From Robinsoniella peoriensis (GTDB taxonomy: Bacteria > Bacillota > Clostridia > Lachnospirales > Lachnospiraceae): a stretch of 64,000 nt of DNA. The stretch lies in assembly GCF_000797495.1 (NCBI RefSeq), contig NZ_JTGN01000001.1, forward strand, positions 896,992-960,991, written 5' to 3'. The position numbers and the translations under genes are program-made. Shown one piece after another: positions 16,105 through 23,996 of the stretch; positions within the stretch are counted from its first letter, which is position 1, and each line of letters opens with the position of its first letter. The notes beneath the pieces were generated by a model, which made no database searches, was not told where the DNA came from, and worked only from the letters and a program-made list of their open reading frames with translations.

Positions 16105-17861
16105 TTTGCCTCCAGCTTCACTTTGATCTGTACAATACAGCCTTTGCCTTCTTTGCTGTACATCTTTAGCCCGTATCTGTCCCCATAACGCAGCCGGACT
16201 CTTTCATCGATATTGCGCAGTGCAAATACCTCCTTTCCCTCTTTATCTTTTAGCAGATTTCGGATCTTTTCCACATCGCAGCCCACTCCATTGTCGAGAA
16301 CAGTAATGACCAGATCCCCCTGCTGCCTGCGCATCCTGATTTTCACCTTTCCGCCTGTATTCACATCCCGCAGTCCATGCTGGACAGCATTTTCCACCAG
16401 CGGCTGGGTGATGAGCTTTGGTATTAAATAACAATGCAGCTCCTCCGGTATATCATTCCTGAATTCTACCCGGTCACCCATCTGGAAATCAAGCAGAAAG
16501 AGATAATTGTCAATAAACTCCATATCATCCTGAACCGAGATCATCCCTTCTCCAAACCGCAGGATATGGCGGTACACATCTGCCAGCGCCTCCAGCTGTT
16601 CGCTTACCTCATAATCCTTATTCCGGATTGCCAGCCAGTGCATGGAATCCAGCGAATTATAGAGAAAATGCGGATTCATCTTCGCCAGCAGCATTTCTCT
16701 TTCCGCATCCTGAGTCTTGATCGTCTGGATATAAACCTGATTGATCAGCTCATTGATATGGGAAACCATATCTTCAAATCCCTTTTCTACATTCCCCATT
16801 TCATCGTGCGCCGTTTCATAATCCCGCTTCTCAAGCACACCGCTTTTTACAACATCAATACGGTTTGATAAGTGATGCAGCGGCATAATAATGGTCCGGT
16901 TCTGTATCATACTGTAAACAAACCCAAACACCACACAAAGAAGCACTGCAATGACAATAAAAATAATCTGGGTATTATAAATGGAGAGTTTCTTCTCAAC
17001 CTGAAATAAATACCATCCGCCGGAACCGCATTTAGCATATAATACAATATATCCCTCATTGCCTGTCTTAACCGGAAAATAACCGGAATCCCCGTCCTGT
17101 TCCTGATTCAGGAATTCTTCCCAGCACAGATTTTTAAGTTCCTCATTATTACTGTTTTCTACAAGCACCTCACCTTGTTTATCTAAAATGAATACATCTG
17201 CAATCATATTCTCTCCCTGATAAGGTGAAAACTGACCGATGAATTCAGGCGCATTGATGTGAACACTGATGACGCCTTCATTCTCCAGGGTAAGCCCCTT
17301 CATAATGGTCATATAGTAGGAAAGCTGACTCAAAGTACTTACATTAATTCCCCTTTTAAATGTGACAGGATGCTCTGCTGCCCACAGATACGGTACCTTT
17401 TCCTCTTCAATCTGCCTGGTAAAGTCCAGATTTTCCCGTTCATCCATATAGAGCGGTCCCCTCTGAAACAGCACCTGGCCATTTTTACTCAGTGCGATAC
17501 TACTGCAGCTGTTTATCTTTTCACTTGCTTCCAGCATACTTTTAGCTGCATTCTTAAAATCCATGACAGATGCATTCCCTGCTGCGATTGCCTGTATGGA
17601 ACGGTCACCTGCCAAAGCCGATATCTCCTGAATTACAGTATCATATAATTTTTCTATATCTTTTCCCGATTTTGTCAGCTGGTTAATCTGGATCTCATAC
17701 TGGTTCTGTTCACTGAGGCGCAGCACCCTGGTTGTGATAATGATTCCCAGCAGAATAATGGGCAGAATAACGCAGAGTGTCAGCGCCAGCAGCATCTTCT
17801 GACGAATGGACAGATTTTTAATAATCTTTTTCCAGGATATATTTCCAATCATCTTACGCAT
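16098..17861 (-). CDS. Sensor histidine kinase, YesM family, with extracellular sensor and HAMP
   Basis: 587 residues. A first membrane helix (about 22-44) and second helix (IIFIVIAVLLCVVFGFVYSM, about 305-325) enclose an external dCACHE-like sensor domain. HAMP follows, then the His_kinase domain with LAKMNPHFLYNSLDSMH and an ATPase domain with LITQPLVENAVQHG and DNGVGCD. It is the first gene of the kinase-regulator operon. It presumably detects a sugar or loaded binding protein and controls the GH78 transporter operon. AGGAGGG precedes the ATG. Confidence 0.93.
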   Translation of the reverse strand: MRKMIGNISWKKIIKNLSIRQKMLLALTLCVILPIILLGIIITTRVLRLSEQNQYEIQINQLTKSGKDIEKLYDTVIQEISALAGDRSIQAIAAGNASVMDFKNAAKSMLEASEKINSCSSIALSKNGQVLFQRGPLYMDERENLDFTRQIEEEKVPYLWAAEHPVTFKRGINVSTLSQLSYYMTIMKGLTLENEGVISVHINAPEFIGQFSPYQGENMIADVFILDKQGEVLVENSNNEELKNLCWEEFLNQEQDGDSGYFPVKTGNEGYIVLYAKCGSGGWYLFQVEKKLSIYNTQIIFIVIAVLLCVVFGFVYSMIQNRTIIMPLHHLSNRIDVVKSGVLEKRDYETAHDEMGNVEKGFEDMVSHINELINQVYIQTIKTQDAEREMLLAKMNPHFLYNSLDSMHWLAIRNKDYEVSEQLEALADVYRHILRFGEGMISVQDDMEFIDNYLFLLDFQMGDRVEFRNDIPEELHCYLIPKLITQPLVENAVQHGLRDVNTGGKVKIRMRRQQGDLVITVLDNGVGCDVEKIRNLLKDKEGKEVFALRNIDERVRLRYGDRYGLKMYSKEGKGCIVQIKVKLEAKV

Positions 17862-18021
17862 GAAAAAACCCTCCTATTGATATATTCTACCATGGAAAAT
17901 GTCGTGCCGGTAAAATGATTCAGCCCCTGCACAAGTACTTAATAAAAAAATGCTTATAACATAGCATTTGCGTCTCGTTTCTGGATGAATATTCCATTCC
18001 AGTTATTGGTAATAGCGAAAT

Positions 18022-18051
18022 CCCCTGCTTTTTCTTTCTCATAAGCAGGGG
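18022..18051 (-). other. 5'-leader hairpin of the kinase operon
   Basis: CCCCTGCTT and AAGCAGGGG form a perfect 9-bp stem with a 12-base loop. It falls about 10 bases downstream of the predicted transcription start of the kinase operon. On the plus strand it is followed by TATTTTT and would look like a terminator, but no plus-strand gene precedes it. A role in mRNA stability or as a barrier to antisense transcription is possible. Confidence 0.5.
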
Positions 18052-18062
18052 TATTTTTCATA

Positions 18063-18123
18063 ATTATATCAGATTTTTATTACAGCTCGTATGTCAAAAT
18101 TCTATGGTTATATGCCAATATTC
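18063..18123 (-). promoter_or_regulatory. Kinase operon promoter with paired regulator-binding sites
   Basis: Minus strand: extended -10 TGATATAAT (hexamer 18063-18068). The proximal site GAATTTTGACATA (18090-18102) ends 21 bases before the -10, and the distal site GAATATTGGCATA (18111-18123) lies 21 bp further. The geometry is identical to the transporter promoter at 14284-14344. The distal site overlaps the end of the LysR reading frame. Confidence 0.72.
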
Positions 18124-19009
18124 TATTGGGTACTTTCTTTTACCAGCCGGATAAACAGCTCCATAGCAGGACTAATCCATTTATTTTTATGATGGCCGCA
18201 TACAGCGGATATACGCACATTCATAATATCTGTGGAAATCTCCGTTAATTCCCCCTCTCTAATTCATCCAGGACTGCAAATCGTGGGAGAAAAGAGATGC
18301 CCGTATTGTTTTTTACGAGATTTTTAATCGTTGGAATGCTCCATAATTCAATTGTATGATCCAGCTGAATCGCTTTGTCCCGAAGATACTGTTCAAATAT
18401 CTGACGAAAAATACAATTGGGTTCATTGATAATCAATGGGAGGGAAATCTTCTGATTGGGTGTTATAAAATCGGGATAATCCTGCTTTATTTCCGGAGAA
18501 GCCACAAGTGTTAAGGGATAGTTTCCAAAGGGATAGGTAACCAGATTCGTTCCGAATCCTCCGACATCTTCATAAAATAACCCTATATCAAGAGTTCCGT
18601 TCATTAATTCATCACGAATGTCATAACAGTTCATGGAATGAAGATACAGTTTCGCTTTTGGTGCCCGATTATGAAATTCCTTCAGTACGCAAGGCAGCAG
18701 ATAGCAAAGCAGCGATTCTCCCACTCCAATCCGTAAATTATCCTGGCATTTTGCCAGATCACGTTCAAAGCACCGCATCTTATCTACGGAATTAATCACG
18801 TCTTCCACATAAGGAATCAGTTGTTCTCCGGCTTTTGTCAGAACCATACGCCTTCCGATTTTCTCAAACAGTTTGGCTGAAAGTTCCTGTTCCAGCTGAC
18901 CGATTTGAAAGGTAATGGTTGACTGTGTATAATTCAGTTTGACAGCGGCTTTTGAAAAACTCCCCTCTTTCACAATTGTCTGAAAGGTTTGTAAATATTT
19001 AAGATCCAT
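18123..19009 (-). pseudogene. LysR family regulator, frameshifted near the C-terminus
   Basis: From the ATG at 19009 (MDLKYLQTFQ, GGAGG 6 bases upstream) the frame encodes a LysR helix-turn-helix (GSFSKAAVKLNYTQSTITFQ) and substrate domain but stops at 18245, about 40 residues short. At a run of five G residues (18251-18255 on the minus strand) adding one base restores the frame. It then continues LTEISTDIMNVRISAVCGHH to a stop at 18123, giving a normal length of about 295 residues. The shift may be a real mutation, a phase-variable tract or a sequencing error. The adjacent GNAT gene is the divergent neighbour. Confidence 0.8.
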
Positions 19010-19028
19010 AATCCACCTCCGCATTTTA

Positions 19029-19094
19029 TTCAAAAATATTGAACTATTATTTTTATAATTTCAATTTGTTCAAAGTATAGTTTGATGTTATTAT
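19029..19094. promoter_or_regulatory. Divergent LysR/GNAT control region with LysR box
   Basis: TTCAAAAATATTGAA (19029-19043) is a perfect palindrome containing T-N11-A, the LysR-type binding signature, 20 bp upstream of the LysR start. On the plus strand TTGTTC (19066-19071) and TATTAT (19089-19094) at 17-bp spacing make a plausible promoter for the acetyltransferase gene. Confidence 0.55.
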
Positions 19095-19204
19095 AAATGG
19101 AACAACAGGTTATGACAACAACTGTTTGAGGATGTTAACCAATCAGTTAAAAACCAAAGCTGCTATTATTACAACATTTACAGAAAGCAAGGAGAGGAAT
19201 GAAA

Positions 19205-19696
19205 ATGATTCAGATTAGATTATATGAAGAAACTGACAGAGATCAAGTTATCGCACTTGTACTGAGATGCCAGAATGATGGAACCAGGCCAGCCGTCACC
19301 GTATATGACCAGCCTGAACTGCTATGTATCCGGGAAAAATATTTTTCAGAAGGAGGCTGCTTTTGGGTAGCCACAGATTATGGGAATATAGTAGGGAGTA
19401 TCGGTCTTATGCATTGCAGCCACGGTATCGGTGTATTAAAAAAGTTTTTTGTAAAACAGGATTACCGGGGAAAACCATTTTATTTAGGCCGGAAATTATA
19501 TGCCGAACTGCTTTCTTTTGCAAAGCAGCACGGGTTTCAGGAGCTATTTCTTGATACACCTAAAAACACGGAACGTGCACATAAATTTTACGAAAAAGCA
19601 GGCTTCGTTAAAATTCGTGAAAAAGATCTGCCAGTACAATTTGACCATCCTTATAAGGACTGTGATTTTTTTCATTTGACAGCTCCATTTAATTAA
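19205..19696 (+). CDS. GNAT family N-acetyltransferase
   Basis: 163 residues with the GNAT fold. The acetyl-CoA loop region is FVKQDYRGKPFYLGRKLYAELL (a variant of Q/RxxGxG/A), followed by ELFLDTPKNTERAHKFYEKAGF. The acceptor is unknown. Two ATGs at 19199 and 19205 are possible; the second is better spaced from AAGGAGAGG. It is divergent from the LysR gene, which often regulates such neighbours, and its stop lies 12 bases from that of the truncated kinase facing it. Confidence 0.85.
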   Translation: MIQIRLYEETDRDQVIALVLRCQNDGTRPAVTVYDQPELLCIREKYFSEGGCFWVATDYGNIVGSIGLMHCSHGIGVLKKFFVKQDYRGKPFYLGRKLYAELLSFAKQHGFQELFLDTPKNTERAHKFYEKAGFVKIREKDLPVQFDHPYKDCDFFHLTAPFN

Positions 19697-19708
19697 ACCA
19701 TGTCCATT

Positions 19709-20218
19709 TTAATAGTATTCTCTGTTAGCAGACGAATCAAAACGGATTCGAAAGCATTTCCAATGGTTTGCTGTTTCATGGTAAGTGAGACTGCCACGGT
19801 GCTTTTCCATAATTTTTTTGCAGATGCTAAGCCCAAGACCGCTTCCACTGCCGGATGTTCTGGACTCATTTCCGCTAACAAAGGGTTCGAACATATGCAG
19901 TTTTAGTTCATCTTGAATCGGTTCACCATTATCCGCAACTTCAAATAATATCTCGTTATGATCCTCTTCATAAAGTTTCAAACGTACTTTTGTATGGGGA
20001 GGATTATGCTTTATTGCATTAATTAAAAGATTACCGATTACTCTTCTGATCTCTGTCTTTGCTATTGAAAGCCTCACTTCATCCTCAGGGATTTGGAATT
20101 CCAGCTCCATCTCCTCTCTTTCAAAATCATCCATATATTCAATTACTACCTCACGTACAAATTCTGTAAAATCTGTTTCTTCAAATACAAATTGATACTC
20201 TGAATTCCATTTCTCTCG
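19709..20218 (-). pseudogene. 3' fragment of a sensor histidine kinase, cut by an integrated element
   Basis: About 165 residues encode only the ATPase half of a HisKA-type kinase: N-box NLLINAIKHNPPHTK, DNGEP, and the glycine-rich G2 box SGSGLGLSICKKIMEKHRG. Recognisable kinase sequence begins near WNSEYQFVFEETDF. Upstream of that the reading frame runs antisense into relaxase DNA, so the N-terminal sensor and dimerisation part is missing and no ribosome binding site is present. The junction lies near 20205-20221. Confidence 0.85.
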
Positions 20219-20995
20219 CTGATGGAGGCGGCGGGCTACAAGGTGAAACATGAGCGCGGCGGCTCTCTCCTTCCAGGCTCCCGGACAGGAACGGTTTACC
20301 CGTTGCCGGGCCTCCACGCTCGGGGAAGGCTGCGGGCCGGAGGATATACGGGCCGTTATTGAGGACCACTCCCCCCTTTCCGTCCGACCGGGCGGCGGAG
20401 CTTGTGAAACAGGGCCGCAAGCTCAATCTGATTATTGATATTCAGACCCGGCTTCAAGGTAAGGGCCCTGCCTATGAACGGTGGGCGAAGGTATTCAATC
20501 TAAAGCAGATGGGCGGCGGCTCTGGCCTACTTGCAGGACAACGGCCTGACGGAATATGAACAGTTGGAGAAGAAAGCAGAACAGGCCACGGAGCACTTTC
20601 ACACGCTGGCCGGAAAAATCAAGACAGTAGAGGCCGCGCTTGCCACCGACACGGAGCTCAAAGGGGCTACGGTCAATTATGCCAAAACCCGCCCGGTGTT
20701 CGAGGCGTACAAAGCGGCCCGGTACAGCCGGAAATATCTTGCAGAGCATGAGGCGGAAATTGAGATTTACCGGGCGGCGCGGGCAACCATGAGCACCATT
20801 CTGGACGGCGCAAAGCTCCCCAAAATGGATAGGCTCAAAGAGGAAGGCCGCAGGCTGGCGGCGGAGAAAAAGGCGCTCTACGCCGAGTACCGGGAGGCCC
20901 GGCGGGAAAAGCGGGAAGTCACGACGGCGAAGGCAAACATTAATTATCTGCTCGGCCTGACTGGGCAGGAGAAAAACAAGGAACAGGAGCGATAG
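20219..20995 (+). pseudogene. Relaxase/mobilization protein C-terminal remnant (ICE-derived), two frameshifts
   Basis: Three consecutive plus-strand frames join into the C-terminal part of an integrative-element relaxase: AAGYKVKHERGGSLSFQAPG, then LVKQGRKLNLIIDIQTRLQG, then ALAYLQDNGLTEYEQLEKKA to the stop at 20995. The first shift lies in the C-rich stretch near 20370-20385. The second is one extra G at about 20511-20513. No nuclease domain, integrase or attachment site remains. GC content is clearly higher than in the flanking genes, a sign of transfer. It replaced the front of the kinase gene next to it. Confidence 0.8.
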
Positions 20996-21200
20996 CGAAT
21001 GAGACGCAACCAGCCAAGTGAAGCACCGGGACTTCGGACCAAGTTAGCCCGAGGTTCCGCAGGGTTTGGGGCTGGCCCCAACAAGCAGGATTTTTCAGGT
21101 TTCGGCGGAGGCCGGAACATGGAAAATTCGCAAGTGTATAGACACTTGCATCGCTTGCCGTTTAGCGGTAGGCTGAAAAAGATAACAAAGAAATAAGACA
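20996..21200 (+). other. Tail of the ICE remnant, noncoding with one hairpin
   Basis: GC-rich sequence continues to about 21180 and carries CAAGTGT-ATAG-ACACTTG, a perfect 7-bp stem at 21131-21148. A 65-codon open frame crosses it but has no recognisable motif and no good ribosome binding site, so I do not call it a gene. The return to AT-rich sequence near 21180 probably marks the right end of the foreign segment. Confidence 0.45.
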
Positions 21201-21243
21201 TACATATGTCCTATTCCATGTTATAATGGCATGGGGTGATTAT
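21197..21243 (+). promoter_or_regulatory. Extended -10 promoter of the WYL regulator with overlapping dyad
   Basis: TGTTATAAT (hexamer 21222-21227) is an extended -10 element. A dyad GACATA-CA-TATGTC (21197-21210) lies just upstream and may be an autoregulatory operator. Transcription would start near 21234, leaving a very short leader that is mostly the GGGGTGAT ribosome binding site. That argues for the start codon at 21244. Confidence 0.55.
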
Positions 21244-22158
21244 ATGAAGATAGACCGTCTTATCGGTATTATTACAATACTTTTGCAAAAGGAAAAAGTA
21301 ACAATTTCTCAATTAGCCAAACGATTCGAGGTTTCATGCAGGACTATCCAGCGTGATATTGATGATATATGTAAAGCTGGTATCCCTATTGTGTCCATGC
21401 AAGGATATGGCGGGGGGATTTCCATTGAAGAAGGTTATAAAATTGATAAAACAATACTGACACAAAAAGATTTGAGTGCAATTTTTATGGGCCTCAAGAG
21501 TATTGATACCATTTCAAAATACCCTTATACTCAAAGCCTGATGGAGAAACTAAGTCACAATAAGAGCTCAATCCTTTCCGATCAAAACAGAATTATTATT
21601 AGTTTAGCCTCGTTTTATCAAGTAAGCCTAACTGAAAAAATAGATTTAATAAAACAGGCTATTAACAATCGGGAACTGATTTTATTCCACTACTATTCTG
21701 AAAAAGGAGAAAGTGAACGTACCATTGAGCCTTATTTTATAATATTTAGGTGGTTTGCATGGTATGTTTACGGGTACTGCCTTACTCAACAAGATTATAG
21801 ACTTTTCAAATTAAATCGTTTAAGCAAATTACAGAATCTAAAAACAAATTATGAGGAAAGATTTATTTCAGAAAAAGAACTTGATTTTGACCAATATATT
21901 TGGCGTGACGATATAAAACTGGTAGCCCTTTTTGATATGAGTGTAAAATATAGACTGATTGATGAATATGGCCCGGAATGTATGACATTAGATCATCAAT
22001 CTGGCAAACTGCTTTTTGAAAATGTTTTTACAAATTATAATTATTTAGTTCAATGGATACTTAGTTATGGAGAGGCAGTAAAAGTTATTGAACCTTGTGA
22101 ATTAGTGAATGAAATCCGTAAAAAGGCCAAAAACATGTTAGCTCAATACGAGGAATAG
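21244..22158 (+). CDS. HTH/WYL-domain transcriptional regulator (YafY type)
   Basis: 304 residues from ATG 21244. An N-terminal DeoR-like helix-turn-helix (TISQLAKRFEVSCRTIQRDI) is followed by the WYL ligand-binding domain (RTIEPYFIIFRWFAWYVYGYC, LFKLNRLSKL) and the WCX extension. Upstream in-frame codons at 21226 would lie ahead of the predicted transcription start and are rejected. It is followed on the same strand after 54 bases by the flavin-reductase-like gene, which it may regulate. Confidence 0.88.
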   Translation: MKIDRLIGIITILLQKEKVTISQLAKRFEVSCRTIQRDIDDICKAGIPIVSMQGYGGGISIEEGYKIDKTILTQKDLSAIFMGLKSIDTISKYPYTQSLMEKLSHNKSSILSDQNRIIISLASFYQVSLTEKIDLIKQAINNRELILFHYYSEKGESERTIEPYFIIFRWFAWYVYGYCLTQQDYRLFKLNRLSKLQNLKTNYEERFISEKELDFDQYIWRDDIKLVALFDMSVKYRLIDEYGPECMTLDHQSGKLLFENVFTNYNYLVQWILSYGEAVKVIEPCELVNEIRKKAKNMLAQYEE

Positions 22159-22212
22159 GACACAACGGTGTCGTATTACATGTGTTACGATTAAAATAAG
22201 GAGGAATTGAAT

Positions 22213-22896
22213 ATGAAAAAAGAAATATCTATTACAGAGAGGCCGGAAAAACTTGCCGGATATGAAGCGGTGCAATACTTTGCTGCCTGTGGTAATTTGT
22301 CGTGGTACGATTTTGTAACAGCCATGCCATCGTTGGTATACCTCGTTACAGGCTGGAAATCGAACGGTAAGGAAAACGCTTGTCTGCAATCTTGGTCTAC
22401 CTTTGCCGGAAGTGGAGCTGACAACTTTATATGTATCATGGGAAAGGTCAATAGAGGCGGTCATATGTATCAATCGCTGAAAGAAACAAAAGTATGTGTA
22501 TTAAATTTCCCCTCTATCGACATTTATGACCGCTGTATAAAAACGATTGGCAACAATCAGTTTGAAACAGATGAAATTACCGCCTCTGGCTTAACTGCGG
22601 AGAAAGCCATAATTGTAAATGCTCCACAAATTAAAGAATGCTTTTTGAATATCGAATGTGAATATTTGTGGGAACATGAGCTTTTCGAGGAAAGTCAAGA
22701 AGTTGCAGTTGCATTGAAAGCCGTCAACATTTGTATGGATAGAGAACGCTACGACCAAAGTATGCTCGGCAGATACGGAAAGAGCGGATATTTATATCAA
22801 ATCGACCAACCGACCAATCCAGAAACAGGTGAGATTACGCCGATAAATCACGGAACATTGAAACCGGATGTTCCTATTGAGTGGGTTACGAATTAA
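22213..22896 (+). CDS. Flavin reductase-like (FMN-binding split-barrel) protein
   Basis: 227 residues of the flavoredoxin/flavin-reductase-like family: FMN-binding segment LQSWSTFAGSGADNFICIMGK, then MYQSLKETKVCVLNFPS and ITASGLTAEKAIIVNAPQIKECFLNIEC. It likely binds FMN and reduces or shuttles electrons to an unknown partner. AAGGAGGA precedes ATG 22213. It is probably the second gene of a two-gene operon with the WYL regulator and ends at an intrinsic terminator. Confidence 0.82.
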   Translation: MKKEISITERPEKLAGYEAVQYFAACGNLSWYDFVTAMPSLVYLVTGWKSNGKENACLQSWSTFAGSGADNFICIMGKVNRGGHMYQSLKETKVCVLNFPSIDIYDRCIKTIGNNQFETDEITASGLTAEKAIIVNAPQIKECFLNIECEYLWEHELFEESQEVAVALKAVNICMDRERYDQSMLGRYGKSGYLYQIDQPTNPETGEITPINHGTLKPDVPIEWVTN

Positions 22897-22903
22897 GCGT
22901 TTG

Positions 22904-23006
22904 CTTCGGGTCAATTTGGCCCGAAGTCTACAAAGTGGCCGCTGCTGCAACAAAAAAATGTTGTATTGTCAGATGAAAAAGCGGGGGCTATCACACCTCC
23001 GCTTTT
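22904..23006 (+). terminator. Hairpin and intrinsic terminator after the flavin-reductase-like gene
   Basis: A first stem CTTCGGG/CCCGAAG (22904-22926) has no T-run. A second structure, AAAAGCGG pairing with CCGCTTTT (22977-23006), ends in TTTT and is the likely terminator. The region 22897-23224 otherwise holds only the reading-frame scrap listed separately. Confidence 0.65.
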
Positions 23007-23143
23007 CTGGCTTCTTTGGCTTTCTGGATTCCTTGTACAGTGTCTGTCACTATAACAAGATCGGTTTCATCAACACAATTCAGAAGTTCGTCAAGTTGAC
23101 GGCGCTGTGTGCTTTTGTCCGGGGAGAATTTAATTTTTTTCGC
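22991..23143 (-). pseudogene. Unidentified reading-frame remnant
   Basis: A 50-codon minus-strand open stretch reads PDKSTQRRQLDELLNCVDE and TDLVIVTDTVQGIQKAKEAR before a TGA. It has protein-like composition but no start codon or ribosome binding site, and an in-frame stop lies just upstream. I do not recognise the family. It may be the end of a gene whose front was lost, in keeping with nearby element scars. Confidence 0.3.
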
Positions 23144-23201
23144 TTATCCACTCAACCGCCACTTACACGAAGTTGTTTACCCTTGTCAAGTGATGCTTAT
23201 G

Positions 23202-23226
23202 AACCAGCTTATCCTATAAGCTGGTT
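23202..23226 (-). terminator. Perfect 10-bp hairpin at the end of the membrane-protein operon
   Basis: AACCAGCTTA and TAAGCTGGTT flank a 5-base loop, and one arm overlaps the stop codon of the four-helix membrane protein. The T-run is weak. It probably ends or protects the operon transcript. Confidence 0.5.
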
Positions 23227-23599
23227 ACGCTTCTCTTAATCCTTTCACGAAAGGTATCAGGCAAAGGATTAAAATAATTCCTAAGATACCAATCGCGATA
23301 CCGGCCACCATATGGCTCCACACCATGGTAAGACACATTCCTACACCCAGAAGCAACGCTCCCATAATACCAATCAGCGCTGCCCCAATTGTTTTACCGG
23401 ACAGCCTGATGGGCGCCTTGTTTTCCATCCTTCTCCAGACAAAAACCATGATAAAAAGCACTACTATACCAATTGTTCCCATAATAATTCCTGGTCTGAA
23501 GGCATTCCACTCCTGAATCAACGCCATGCACATACCCAAAGAAAATAAAATTCCACCAATTGTTCCTAAGATCATAGATACAAATGTACTTTTTTTCAT
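23225..23599 (-). CDS. Small four-helix membrane protein, internally duplicated, function unknown
   Basis: 124 residues with four hydrophobic helices in two similar halves: GTIGGILFSLGMCMALIQEW and GIMGALLLGVGMCLTMVWSH share the G-G-GMC-M pattern, each followed by a second helix. The ATG overlaps the stop of the upstream repeat protein (ATGA), so the two are translationally coupled. I do not recognise a named family. The G-x-G-M-C-L/M motif in both halves may form a helix-packing surface. Confidence 0.7.
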   Translation of the reverse strand: MKKSTFVSMILGTIGGILFSLGMCMALIQEWNAFRPGIIMGTIGIVVLFIMVFVWRRMENKAPIRLSGKTIGAALIGIMGALLLGVGMCLTMVWSHMVAGIAIGILGIILILCLIPFVKGLREA

Positions 23600-23889
23600 T
23601 GTCGGATACCTGCCTTTCTGGATGCTTTTCTGTTATTCTGTTCTTCTGTTAACCTTGCTCGTGCTTCTTCAACTGATTCGCCTTCTTTCGTAAGATAATT
23701 ATCCACGAACTTATCGGCAATTTTGTTGAAGCCACCTACTGCAGCCGTTTCAATTTTCTTGTAACCACCGACTGCACCTGTCTCAATTTTCTTGTAACCA
23801 TCAACTACTCCCGTCTCAATCTTCTTGTAGCCGCCAATTACTTCTTTAGCAATTTTTTGATTCGTTTTTACTAATTTTGATTTCGCCAT
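23596..23889 (-). CDS. Small amphipathic 11-residue repeat protein, function unknown
   Basis: About 97 residues from ATG 23889 (MAKSKLVKTNQKIAKEV), chosen because GTGGAG lies 10 bases upstream; an in-frame GTG at 23904 has no site. The middle holds four 11-residue units, GGYKKIETGVV, DGYKKIETGAV, GGYKKIETAAV and GGFNKIADKFV, followed by a charged tail (EEARARLTEEQNNRKASRKAG). Eleven-residue periodicity suggests one long amphipathic helix that could lie on a membrane, as in phasin or synuclein-like proteins (inference). It is coupled to the four-helix membrane protein. Confidence 0.68.
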   Translation of the reverse strand: MAKSKLVKTNQKIAKEVIGGYKKIETGVVDGYKKIETGAVGGYKKIETAAVGGFNKIADKFVDNYLTKEGESVEEARARLTEEQNNRKASRKAGIRQ

Positions 23890-23996
23890 TTTCTTATTCT
23901 CCACTTCTTGTTGTATTGTCTGTGTTTCAATTGATGATAAGAGAATAGCTTTTTATTATTTGTAATATGTTTGACTTTTGTTGCTGAAATATTAAT

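Noticed and set aside
18022..18051. Plus-strand terminator implying an unseen small RNA gene
   Set aside because: No plus-strand promoter was found upstream; the stem fits better as the leader hairpin of the minus-strand kinase operon.
20999..21196. 65-residue plus-strand gene in the ICE tail
   Set aside because: Glycine/arginine-rich translation of GC-rich DNA with no motif and no adequate ribosome binding site.
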